The translations under genes were made by a program, and so were the position numbers. A stretch of 64,000 nucleotides of DNA, from NCBI GenBank assembly GCA_000333855.2, contig CM007319.1, positions 1,946,282 through 2,010,281 of the forward strand. The letters are read 5' to 3'. This document shows positions 52,801 to 63,515 of this stretch, one piece after another. The stretch's first letter is position 1. Each line of letters begins with the position of its first letter. Source of the stretch: Endotrypanum monterogeii (Eukaryota > Euglenozoa > Kinetoplastea > Trypanosomatida > Trypanosomatidae). The notes beneath the pieces are model-generated. The model worked only from the letters and a program-made list of their open reading frames with translations. It searched no databases and was not told the DNA's origin.

Positions 52801-55048
52801 CGAGAGAAGCAACCGAGGCAGCAGGAGGAGAGAAATATACCTCACACACGGTAGAGAAACGAAGAAAAAAGACCAGGAGGTGAAATCTCTGTCGAATAGC
52901 AGTCACACGGCACACCAGCTATGCACGCACACACACACGCACACACACACAAAAAAAAAAAAGCTACCGCGGGTTCGGGCGTCGGTTGGGAGATGTGAGC
53001 TGTGGCGATCGAGCAGAGCAGGAGAACGCGCTGCAAGGTGGCTACCGTAAGATACTCGAAAATGAAAAGCTATTAACCACCAGGAGAAGCGTATTATACT
53101 TGCCTTTTAAAGCGGCACAAAGAGACAGACCCATTCACGGAAGATCCCAATCCCGCTGTCCCGTTGAAATGCACCTACACGAAAATGAGCTGACACGTGC
53201 AAGCAAAGGCCCTCGAGAAAGAAGGATAGCCTCTCTGAGCGAGGGAAGAATGATGCGTCGACGCAACCAGAACACACAAAAAGGAGACGTTGATCACGTC
53301 GGTTGAAATTCCCACAGTCCGGTAATGTTGAGCTGATGCGCAGGAACTGTGACAATAAGCGTCGTGGCGTACATCAGGGCAACGAGTTCAAAAAATGGCA
53401 ACACGCGCACGAAATCAGAGCGTACAAGAGGAATGACGAAATGGGCGAGGTAGAAGGAAGAGAGGAATGAAGGAACGCATCAAAACGCAGGTGTTCGCGT
53501 GCACTGAGAAGGTCCCGCTGTGTCGGTGGCCGTCCCCCGCTTGAGGTACCGCAGGCCTTCCTGCGAAGAAATGAGAATAAAAGGAAAGTCTCGCTGGGGG
53601 TGAACACTTCCCCCTCCCCTTGTCAAGATCGATCCTTCCGAGGTGCATCAACCAGGGGTTTTGTGTAGACACAGCTCCGCAACTCCCAAAAGAAGCTGCC
53701 GCAACAGATACTGAACGAGCTAAGATTGCTTCGCTGACAGGAGGAGGGGGGGGGGAATTCTCCGACGAGGAGAGCAGTTGGCTACCCATCTATTCCCCTG
53801 CCTCTTCGCTCGATGCCCTAGTTGAGTGGAGCCGATCCATCTAAATTGCATTTTTTGTTTTTTTCTAGATCTACATGAATGCGAAAGATCAAAAAAAAAA
53901 AAGAGAGAAGGCGAGACGCGAATCGGGATATACAAACACCAAGATACAAACACACACACACACACGTTCACAAAACATTGTCAGAGGAGCTGACTGACCG
54001 ATTCATCTCCATCATTCTGTTTTTTTTATGTTTTCATTGGCTCTGGGAGGTACAGAAGCGCCGGTGTGCCAAGAAAAATAATCGGCTCACCGGCCGAACG
54101 ACATTGAAAAGGAAAAGGAGTCGGAAGAGAAGCGACAAAGAGGCAAGCACATGCACTCGCGTGGGTAAGTGTAGGTTGCACGGAATCTATACCCAGATTA
54201 AATGAAGATAAGAGACAGACATATGACAAGCCCATGGCCAGAAAAAAAACATGTACTCGATGACAACGTGCAGACAAAAACATCTCGACAGTGTACGGAA
54301 GGAAGGGGAGAAGGGAAATACGTTGTCAGACAGAAGAACGGTTGAGTTGATAAAAGTCGGAGAAGCAAAGGTCGGTAGCTGTCATGTGGTCACGGCAGCA
54401 AACCTCTGCATTCCGCTCCTTAACATGTTCACTATGTATCAATGCTCCCCGTGAGCACTCTCAATCCCCAAATGCCTCTGAGCCGCATTTCCTTGCGAAT
54501 ACAGACAGACACAAGTGCACATATTTTTTTTCTTTTTTAAAGGACAGAAAAGCCCACAAACGTCGCCCTATTAATACAAATGTGCAGTGTTCAGTCTTCT
54601 ATACGCCTGGCAGCATCAGGAAGAAGTACAGATACGCGGATACTCCCTCACCACTCCCCTGCGAACGCGCGTGCTTTTGAGTTATCCGGTAGTCAAATTC
54701 AAAATCCTGAGCGGTTGCGATGAGGGGACAAGTAGAGCGTACACCGTCCGATGTGTCATGCACACGTCTGCTCTTACAGTTTACGTGAGCACCGTGAAAA
54801 AAAAAAAAATGAGGTGATAGATGGGAGCTGCAGGAGTGTCGCACATGTCATGTATTACCGCTGAGGGCAGCAGCACCAGCAGCAAAGCTCATTTGAGGAG
54901 ATCAAGCTGTGAAAGGGGAGAGGAGGCAGAAAGCACATGCATGTGTTCTTGCCCCAACAACTCATTGCACACCACCCCTCTCCTCCCCCGCCACTCCCTC
55001 CCCTTGGAGATGTATGCGTTGCCTCCGTGTGGTTCCAGCCCTCGTCTT
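52801..55048. other. Spacer between phosphatase and listerin genes
   Basis: It holds CA and poly-A runs at 52928-52961, mixed-composition DNA at about 53040-53420, poly-A at 53889-53900 and 54796-54808, and CA at 53950-53966. The frame at 53415-53789 (minus) has no recognisable features. No gene is supported. Confidence 0.7.
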
Positions 55049-56206
55049 CTATATGACCCAGTGCTGCATGAGAGAGGCACCTAATGGTTCATTGTTCGCA
55101 CACGCAAAAAATCCAACGGCGGGCCGCTTCAGCTCCGGCACACTTGCCAGCGGAATTCTCTTGAAAAATGCGGGTGTTTCATAGCTCACTTTATGGCACA
55201 GCTGCCCCTCGGCCATGAGACACTCCAACCCCTCCGAGACCGAGGTCAGACGCGCGCGCCTCATTCGCAATAGAGTATCTACAACGTAGTACATGTTCAC
55301 CAAGGCGGCGTCGCTTTGACATCGCACACCGTGGAAGTCATCAACAAGCAGCGCGTTGCGGGGCTGCAGCTTGCAGCAGTTGACGGAATTGTCCACAATA
55401 AGAACGCGTTGCATGTCACGGCCCAGCAACCGCAAGTCCTTGGTATACGTTGGCTGGGTGAACCAAATGTTGTTGCGGAATATGATGTCGTCGAATATAA
55501 TGCACCCCCGATGCAACTGCTCAACCACCGGCAACGCCGTCTCCTTCGTCGACGCTGTCCACAATACGATCTCCAAATCTCTCATGTGGCGCAGGGCTTT
55601 TAGCACGTGGAGGCAGTAAGGACGAAGAACGGCGGCTGACTGGCGACTATCACGGTTGCTAACAAGAGTCTCATCGAGGTCCAGTACGAGAGTCATCAAT
55701 TTCTCATTGTCCTGCGCCTCAGTCAGCAGCGTGTTCGGGAACAACGGCTTCGCTAGGCGCAGAGCGTGTTGGAGATTGGGGTCAACGGAGTGCTGCCGCG
55801 CGGTGGCTGAAGACTTTCGAAGGCTTACTGTTGTCGTTCCCCTGTACCTCTCTGCTCTCTTTTCAGTGGTGTGGGCCATCGCTGCGGAGCGGGTGGAATA
55901 GTCGGCAGGTGCCGTGGCAGCTGGACTATCCGTGAGGCCATCATTCACACCAGACTCAGATCCACGTCTGTCATCACCGGAGTTAACGACAGCAACCTTC
56001 CGCCAGCTCGCTTCGCTCTTTTCTATTAGGGTAGGGACGACGCCGTCGTCGAACTCACCCTTAGTGAGTTCGTCTCTCGGTGAAGAGGGCGCCCGCAGGC
56101 GGTCGTTCCAGACACGCATAATTGTCGACGCCGACGACAGTGGGGATGTAGAGAGCTGTCGATCCGGTGGGGAGCTCCTGGCACGGCTGTGGATAGAGGT
56201 CCTCAT
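55049..56206 (-). CDS. FCP1/NLI-interacting-factor-type HAD phosphatase
   Basis: A 385-residue protein. The first 160 residues are Ser/Thr/Arg-rich and probably disordered. A catalytic HAD domain follows with LVLDLDETLVS (173-183), where D176 is the nucleophile and D178 the acid/base, then VLWTAST (214-220), K257 in the YTKDLRLLGRD segment, and VLIVDNS (268-274). These match the FCP/SCP/Dullard/Tim50 group, which dephosphorylates Ser/Thr such as in RNA polymerase II C-terminal tails. No membrane anchor is seen, so Dullard or Tim50 roles are less likely; trypanosomatid polymerase II lacks the classical heptad tail, so the substrate is open. I chose the ATG at 56206; the frame to 56278 starts with TTG inside a poly-G/error-rich area. 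Confidence 0.9.
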   Translation of the reverse strand: MRTSIHSRARSSPPDRQLSTSPLSSASTIMRVWNDRLRAPSSPRDELTKGEFDDGVVPTLIEKSEASWRKVAVVNSGDDRRGSESGVNDGLTDSPAATAPADYSTRSAAMAHTTEKRAERYRGTTTVSLRKSSATARQHSVDPNLQHALRLAKPLFPNTLLTEAQDNEKLMTLVLDLDETLVSNRDSRQSAAVLRPYCLHVLKALRHMRDLEIVLWTASTKETALPVVEQLHRGCIIFDDIIFRNNIWFTQPTYTKDLRLLGRDMQRVLIVDNSVNCCKLQPRNALLVDDFHGVRCQSDAALVNMYYVVDTLLRMRRARLTSVSEGLECLMAEGQLCHKVSYETPAFFKRIPLASVPELKRPAVGFFACANNEPLGASLMQHWVI

Positions 56207-56367
56207 GACTTGGATGTACAATGCACTTGAATTATCCAGGGGATATTGGGTATGGGGGGGGGGGGGGCGACGCGACAAAGTACGAAGACGAGTAGAAGGA
56301 AGGACGACGCCGACGTACCGAGATCAACACGACCCCCCCTACCTACCACCGAACCACNNNNNNNNNN

Positions 56368-56400
<33 letters not shown>

Positions 56401-57431
56401 CGACCGCAACAAAAAGTCGAAGACAGTGAAGGAAGGCGCGCCGAACTCCGAAGATCAAACAGCCCCCCCCCCCTCTCAACGAACAGGGAGCAGTTGATAG
56501 AGTGTAGGTGAGAGCAATAATACAAATACCTCAACGCAATAGAAGTGAGGGGGAGACAACGAAAATCTTGGGATATGTGTGTGAGTACACACGCACGCAC
56601 ACGTACACGCAGAAGGGAAACAGCAGAGAGAAGACAAACAAAGAAATCCGCTCAAAAAAAAAAAGAAAAAACCCGCTTCGGTCAGCACCACAGAAGCGAA
56701 AACAGTTGATGCAGTGACCAAGCCGTTGGGAAATGAAAAAAGCAGGAAACGACAGGGGTGTGAGAGGGTTGCAGGCGAAGAGAAAGACCTATTCAGTGAC
56801 TCACAGGTACGCTGCACGCCCCCTACCCCACATAAGGTGAGAGATACAAAAAGAAAATTAGAAAAGCGAGAAAGAGGCTGCTGAGGGTCGGGATGGTGAG
56901 GGGGGGGGAAGGGGGCTGCGTGAAGCAATACAATATTTTGGGGAGCCTTTCGGGAGAAACTGTGCGTGATGACGGCGTATGAGAAACAAACGACAGAGAG
57001 ATGGGTGGATCGGGCACTCTGAGAAACCCCCAGTCAATGCAAAAAAAAAAAAGAGCAGAAAGGCAGATGTATGCATGAAAAGATAAAAGATTCTGACAGT
57101 TAGCGCCGTGTACGTGTATGTATATATGTATGGGGTGGGGAGATGAAGGGACGACTTGCGAAGGGTTTTTATTTCTGTCTGACCTCTCACTTTTCCCTTC
57201 TAAAATCTATGTGTGCCTCGGTTTACAGGCCGATACGGATAAACTCGACTCGAAACAAGCGGAATGGGATCCTCACTTTTACGTGCCTGTCTGTATCTGC
57301 CTGTGGAGAGGGGAAGTAGCCAATCGGAACCAAAACCAGAAAAAAAAATAAGTGACAACTGCGAGATGACCAAAGAAAGAGCCTCGGACGAAGGGAGGGC
57401 AGACAATTGAAAGTCTCCTCGAAGAACAAGA

Positions 57432-57462
<31 letters not shown>

Positions 57463-60440
57463 CGTCTCTGTATGTTTTTACACGTGACAAGAATTTGAAA
57501 AATAAAAACACGACGCAAAGGCGAGAGGGAAGGGGCAGGGGAGGAGGGGCAACACTGACGCAGTCCAAAAAAGGGGGAAAAATAAAAGCGGTTACCGGTA
57601 AAACGAGACGCCCGTGCCTGTGTGTGTATCTGTGCCTCTCTCTCTATGAATTTCTCAGGGATGATCAGCAATGAAGTGAAGGAAAACAATAATCGTGACT
57701 TGTAACAACAGTGGTCTCTCTGCGTTGTCCCTGTGTGTGTGTGTGTGTGTGTGTGCGTGTGTGTGTGTGAATTTAGAAAGTTATCGTCAGGAAGGAAAGA
57801 AAGAAGGGGGGGTGGGGGACGCTTCTATGAGTGATGAAGGAAGATGGAAAAAATCAGTGAGGATACCGGCTCTCTCTCTCTCTATGTGTGTGTGTGTGTG
57901 TGTGTGGGTGTGTGCGAGTGTTTCTCTAATAAGGGTGAAGTGGAAAGGGTGCCAAGGGTAGCAGAGGGGGAGTGGCGGATGATTAAGTGCACCCAACTAG
58001 GAAGACAGCAAGAAATGAAGGGAAACGAAAATTTGGCCGTTGGTGTATAAGCAACAGGAGACGACACAAAAAGAAATATTCACATAAATATATGAATATT
58101 GTTTTCCTTCAAATGCCACGTCTCTCTCAGCACTTCTTCTGTGTGTCGGTCTGCGTTCGAGAGAGCAGAAAAGAGGGAAGTGTTTCTCTCTCTGTGTCGA
58201 TGTGTGCGAGCCCTCACGTCGCCGCTTCCTTCAGAAACTTTTCCCAAACATGCATGTTAGTGTGTGCGTGTGCATGTGAGTGTGTGTGTGATGACGTTGT
58301 CGTGTGCGGATACGGTAGAATCGCCACATAGATAGGAGAAGAGGAGTCAACAGAAACAGGCAAGGGCATCGTGTGATTGCATGAAAAAAAAAAGGAAATA
58401 TACGAAGGGGAGATGGTCATTTTAGAGGAAACAAAATGAAATAGAGGGCACGATGGAGAACCAGCAGACGAGCATCTCCACTTTAGAAAATGAAGGGGGA
58501 AATGAAACGCAAACATGCGTGTGTGCTCACAAGACAGATGTCACAAGGTATGCACTTGGGAAATCTTCGAGATACTCTCGACCAAGCGCGCGTCCGGCCG
58601 CTGCACCTCTCACGTGATACAGAAAGGTGCGGGACGATACTTCTGCTGGAAAAAGAAAAGTGGGTTAAAAAAAGAGCTTTTTATAAGTACACTGCGTACA
58701 GCCCTGATGATACCCAACTTCTCCGAGACTGGTTCCCTCTTCTACACAACCTTTAAATGCGCCACACACACATCACTGGCATCTTCACACTTTCTCGATG
58801 CAGCGAAGAGGGGGGACACTGGAAAGGAAGTGAGATCGACGACCGAAATCCTGACCCTCAGGGAGGCTGTTCGCCGTCATCAACGAAAACTTTGCGGGTG
58901 TATTTTTTTTTTTGTGTTCTTGCATTGATTCATCAGTTTTCTGTGTGTCCAACACGTTCAGGTGGTGACACGGAACTTGGAAGGAGAGGAGGGAAAGGGG
59001 GTAAAGGCCTACTGCTATGCCCGTTCTTCTCCTCACGCAAGCACATACGCACACACACACACACGCACACACACACAGAAAGGCGTCAACAAGAGATGAA
59101 TTGGTTTGTGCCAATGTGTATATAGAAAGGACCAGGAATCATGGGGGTACGCCTCTTATGACAGAGGCTACACACCCGCAATCACACACTTGCACGCGCC
59201 CTCACTCATACACACCACACACGTCCATCATATATGCATAATACGCATTTGAACCAACACGCCCCTGTGTACTCACATGCCATCTCATGATGTACATGTA
59301 AGTGTAAGTGTGTATCTCTCTCTGTGTGTGTGTGTGTGTGTACATGTATGCAATCCGTCGCGCTATACATCGAACCATTTTTTTCTCCTGTTGAGAATTT
59401 TACATCCGAGAGAAAAAAGATATATATAAATACAGGCGTGTGCGTGTAAAGTAAGAAACAACAACAACAAATCTCAGCCGACACACAAAAACGAAAGAGA
59501 GGGGGAGTCTTGTACAAACCATAGGGAGCAAGCACCAAAGCACTACGTGACACACTGCGACAACAACAACATAAAAAAAAAAAAGACGAGGAGAGGAGGG
59601 GTGGGGAGGACGACGGCAGCGGCGGTGAATTTTGGCCAAGAGGGAAGGGGAGCTTAACAGATACGACTGCGACACAAAATAAAAGGGTCGTCTATAAGCC
59701 ACGCTGGAGATATGCGTTGGGGAAAGAGCGCAACGTACAAAAGAAGGCGTTTCAATTTTGAGGGACAAAGCGATCAAACGAGTTGCCTCGTGCTAGCCCA
59801 TAAACACACACGCATCCACATGCACATGCACCCTCCTCCACTATCACGCCGCCTCACCGCGGATTCACGTTATCAACACCCTGCTCACTCACAACCCGCC
59901 CACCGCCCTCTCCATCTATCTAAGTGTATGGATGGGCGGGGCCTGACTCCCCGCCCCCACCCCCGACACTTGACCGGTACACTGAGCTACACTAACCCCA
60001 GTAGCAAACCAGAACAACTACAAGGAAGAGGGACTACTTCAGGAGTGAACCCGGGACTGTCGGAGATTGCTTACCCGAACCGTTGTGAGCAAAAAGACGG
60101 AGATCAAAGACAGGGACTGGCAAGGAGTCAAGAAGCAGCAGCTCAACCAGACGGGCGCCTACCTTACACAAGGGAACGTAACAATACCGACACTATATAC
60201 TTTCAGCCTTGCCAACTACGAAAAATATTTAAAAAGCTCCACACAGCGTCCGAGACCAACAAACGCTCATGGAAGCGCATGTGTACGTGTGCGTAAGTGT
60301 GTGCAGTCTTTCGTCCATAATGGAGGTTAAAGCCCTTATTAGAGGGGACACACACACACATAGCTTCCTTGAGGAGAGAAGGGGTGGAGAAGTGGAAATC
60401 GGCTTGTCACTCGAGGAACCTATTCTTTTTTTTTTTTTAA
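56207..60440. other. 4.2 kb spacer with assembly gap and one unexplained block
   Basis: The first 270 bases contain the second N-gap and a duplicated noisy segment (listed separately). The rest has (TA)n at 57432-57457, several (TG)n and (TC)n runs between 57730 and 58290, (CA)n at 59049-59077, poly-A at 59573-59584, and a mixed-composition block at about 59930-60290 that carries protein-like plus-strand frames but no recognisable family. No minus-strand gene is supported. Confidence 0.7.
56254..56400. other. N-gap (56358-56367) with duplicated poly-G and garbled sequence
   Basis: G14 (56254-56267) is followed by error-rich sequence (56268-56357), ten N, then G33 (56368-56400). The sequence after G33 (56401-56470) and the error-rich stretch after G14 can be followed word by word: CGAC..GACAAAG..CGAAGAC..GAAGGAAGG..CCGA..GATCAA..CCCCCC. 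The left version looks like a bad read of the right one, so the gap probably hides no sequence at all. Confidence 0.85.
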
Positions 60441-62495
60441 TCACACCGCCAGCAACGCGCGGTCCTTCATGGTGACCTCTACCAGATGGTTCAGCTTCTC
60501 CACCTCCATTTGCTTGATGTACGCCGCATCTGTTGGCTCCCCTTTCCCAGGCTTTGACACCTTCCGCAGGTTGGGAGATAGCTTGAGGGTCAAAACCGTA
60601 CCACGAGTATCACCGACAAGGAGCATCGGGTCGGCCTCACTGAAGGCGATATGGGTTAGCTTCGCGTTCTTGACTACTGTCTGCGCACAGAGCGGTTCCG
60701 TCTTGTTCTGCGCTACGTCGAAAACGCAAACCTTTCCGCCTGCGGTGACGGCGGCAAACACGGTGGAGCTGTACGGAGCCCAGGCAACATCGCCCACTGC
60801 GTCGCCGAGGTCAAACACGACCAAGGGAGATGGTGATCCCTTCATCCACAGCTTGACGGTCCAGTCGGCTGAGCAGGTCAGAAAGATATTCGGGTGGTAT
60901 GGGCTCCAGCGCGTCGTGTACACCGCCATGCTGTGTCCCTCGTAGCGCTCGACACACTGACCGTTGTGATTGACCGTACAAAGTAGTAGATCACCCTCCT
61001 GCGTACCAATGACAGCTTTGTCGTGAATGGGTGAGTAGTCAAAGGACATACCACCGAGTTCATTCAGCAACATCTGCTCCGGGTCTGCCGTGCAAACCCC
61101 TGTGGTCAGCTTCAGCACATCGCGCGACGTCAGCTCCTTCTTGCTGAGCATCCAGCTTGCAACGCGGCCATCTGTACTGATGGAATAAAACGAAAGATCT
61201 AACGTGCTCTCCATCCACATGATCTGCCACACAGGGTCCATGTGCTTACCGGTGCGAATGTTGGCACGGTAGAGTGGGCGGCCCTGGCTCCTGCCACTGG
61301 GGTTGTGAGTACTCACCCGCAAGTCGAAGACGCACACGCTACCGTCATGAAGACCGCAAGCGAGCAACGCAGGCTCACGTGGGTGGAATGCAAGACAGAC
61401 AACACCGCTGTCTAGGTGAAAAGAAAGTTCAGGGTGCGCTGGAATGGGGCCTCCAGACCCGGTCGGCACGGCGTTCTTCAGCGTGAAGCAGTGGATCGTG
61501 CCCCGGCACGGCTTCAGGAAGTCGTAGCTGCCATAACCAACCGCAAAAAGATCAGAGTAACGGCTGTTGAGGGCGATGGCGGTGACAGACTTCTTTCGTG
61601 TCTTCTCAGTAAAAAACTGCCAGAGGGGCAACAGTGTGCCATCCTCCTTATAAAGATCACTCTGGTCCTCCCAGTACTTGAAGTCGTCGATGATATCGTA
61701 GCAATCGTTTTGATTTACCATGCGCTCCATCACCTGCAGTGCGCAGCGGAACTCCGGTGATGCCAACAACTCGTTTGCACCCTTGGGGCCGACATCGGTC
61801 TCGTCTCGGATACACACCGCTGAGGTGAGCGCATTGTCCTCATCTTTGCCGGCACGCGCAGCCTGAGCAGCACGCCGCTGGGCGGCTGCCACCTTCTCAG
61901 AGTGGATTCGATCCCCCTCGTACGCGTCGTAAATAGCCCACGCTGTGGCCAACCCGCCAAAGGTGGCCGACGGGGGTGGGTCCGTCATGACGGTGCGCTC
62001 CTTCATCACCTGGTTTATCGTTTGGCTGCCTCGATTGCTATAGTTAAACTGATTCTTGAGGATGCGCGTGGAAACCCCTTCCTCCACCAACTCGGGGTTC
62101 GTCTCCGCCGCGGCGGCCACCTTGACCTCCTGGAGGCGGCGACGATTGTCTTCCTCCTGTTGCACCGCCTCGGGTGAATCCTTTGCAATCGTGTTTCCGT
62201 CTATGGACAGGAGGGACGACACCTGCCGCGTGTTGGGAAAGCACCTGTACATCCGCGCATCCTTCTTGTAGTCGTAATACACCGGTGCCGACATCACATG
62301 CGGGTCTGCAGCCTTCAGGATGCGTTCCACAATAACCTCAGCGACTGGCTTGTTGTTTGCTTCCCGGCCTTGTGCCGCGGCGGCCAAGTCTGCGGATCCG
62401 ACATTGCTCGGCTTGCGTGCACCATGAGGGGGAGCCGCTGCTTGTAACATACGCGGCTTGCTGATGGAAGTCCGAGGACTGCCGATTGCGCTCAT
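60441..62495 (-). CDS. DNAI1: Outer-arm dynein intermediate chain 1 (axonemal)
   Basis: A 684-residue WD-repeat protein, the IC1/IC78 intermediate chain that docks outer dynein arms on flagellar doublet microtubules. Family words are dense: ILKNQFNYSNRGSQT, ATAWAIYDAY, VMERMVNQN, LFAVGYGSYDF, DPVWQIMW, DGRVASW, CSADWTVKLW, GDVAWAPYSSTVFAAV and LKLSPNLRK, all close to animal DNAI1. The N-terminal 250 residues include the Gln-Thr and Ala-rich linker; WD40 blades run from about residue 310 to 640 and would form the beta propeller that binds heavy chains. The start ATG at 62495 follows CT-rich sequence. This is the clearest sign of a flagellated cell. It lies second in the array, after the partial gene at the right edge. 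Confidence 0.96.
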   Translation of the reverse strand: MSAIGSPRTSISKPRMLQAAAPPHGARKPSNVGSADLAAAAQGREANNKPVAEVIVERILKAADPHVMSAPVYYDYKKDARMYRCFPNTRQVSSLLSIDGNTIAKDSPEAVQQEEDNRRRLQEVKVAAAAETNPELVEEGVSTRILKNQFNYSNRGSQTINQVMKERTVMTDPPPSATFGGLATAWAIYDAYEGDRIHSEKVAAAQRRAAQAARAGKDEDNALTSAVCIRDETDVGPKGANELLASPEFRCALQVMERMVNQNDCYDIIDDFKYWEDQSDLYKEDGTLLPLWQFFTEKTRKKSVTAIALNSRYSDLFAVGYGSYDFLKPCRGTIHCFTLKNAVPTGSGGPIPAHPELSFHLDSGVVCLAFHPREPALLACGLHDGSVCVFDLRVSTHNPSGRSQGRPLYRANIRTGKHMDPVWQIMWMESTLDLSFYSISTDGRVASWMLSKKELTSRDVLKLTTGVCTADPEQMLLNELGGMSFDYSPIHDKAVIGTQEGDLLLCTVNHNGQCVERYEGHSMAVYTTRWSPYHPNIFLTCSADWTVKLWMKGSPSPLVVFDLGDAVGDVAWAPYSSTVFAAVTAGGKVCVFDVAQNKTEPLCAQTVVKNAKLTHIAFSEADPMLLVGDTRGTVLTLKLSPNLRKVSKPGKGEPTDAAYIKQMEVEKLNHLVEVTMKDRALLAV

Positions 62496-62615
62496 ATTGC
62501 CGAGCGGGCTTCGAGTACCACAAGAGGAGGGGCAGCAGAGTTGAAAGCCTGAAGCACAAAACAGAAAAGAAAATGACTCTCAGAAAAAAAAACAAGTTGC
62601 CCGCACCGAACCCGT

Positions 62616-62651
<36 letters not shown>

Positions 62652-63515
62652 GTTCAAAGACAAGAAAGGAGCGAGTTAGCAAGCAAGTGATGAGGGGCGG
62701 AACAACGAGGAGTTTCGCGTAGGCACCCGTGTGCGCACATGTATTGGAGTCAAGCTAATGACGTCGACGGTGCCCCTAGGGTTTTCGGAGGGGTATATAT
62801 TACATAGGGGTAGGTGAAGATATCGTTTTCTGGATATGGACTCGGAGCGTACAACGCTTCGCCCCTGAGGTAGTTTCTCTTCTGTTCTTCTTTTTTTTTC
62901 TGTTGGCAGAAAGGGGGGAGGGGGAGATAAAGGGAAATGAATGAAGAATGAAATTTGAAGGCGACACCGACGAACACCACAACCACAGCATAGTATGATC
63001 ACACACAGTACGATTACTTTTTTTTTTCAGAATGAAGTGCACCGCAGAGAGCGGCGATAAGATTCGGACAAACGAATACGCTGCAAAAAAAAAATGTATA
63101 TATATATATATATACAGGTGAGGTAAACCGAGTGCCCACAACAATGCGTGATGGTGCTTACTCACTCGCTCTGCCGTTGTCTCTGCCGGCACACTCATAC
63201 AAGGTTGCAGTAGCCTTAAAGGAAAAAAGGTCACATGAATACAGAGCATCCCTTTGTGGATGCGCATTCGAGCAGAAGCGTTACTGTCCGCAATAGTGGG
63301 AAAAAAAAAACTAAACAAGCGGGAACTAGAAGAGATTTTCACGTAGTGAAAGACGAAAAGAGATACAATCTGTACACTGGCAAGACAGCGGTAGGGGGGA
63401 AAGAGGGGGAGATACAAAAATGGAAACCGGGAAGCGGATGACGAGATACACGCAGTTACGCACAGAGGTACAAAAAATATAAGTTGAAATGAAAAAAAAA
63501 AAATAGAAGAAATTC
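62496..63515. other. Spacer upstream of DNAI1
   Basis: It contains (TG)n at 62621-62650, poly-T at 62891-62899 and 63018-63027, a TA tract at 63096-63115, and poly-A runs at 63301-63310 and 63491-63503. I see no gene; the frame at 62800-63528 is Phe/Ser-rich from CT tracts. Confidence 0.75.

Noticed and set aside
47416..52845. Longer starts at GTG or TTG (listerin, SET, PIG-O, Rsm22-like, GAA1-like, coiled-coil and phosphatase genes)
   Set aside because: The extensions begin with non-ATG codons and encode tract-derived sequence; an in-frame ATG close downstream is a better start in each case.
59960..60060. A-box-like and B-box-like words (minus strand)
   Set aside because: On the minus strand the B-box-like word comes before the A-box-like word, the wrong order for a tRNA, and no cloverleaf pairing is visible.
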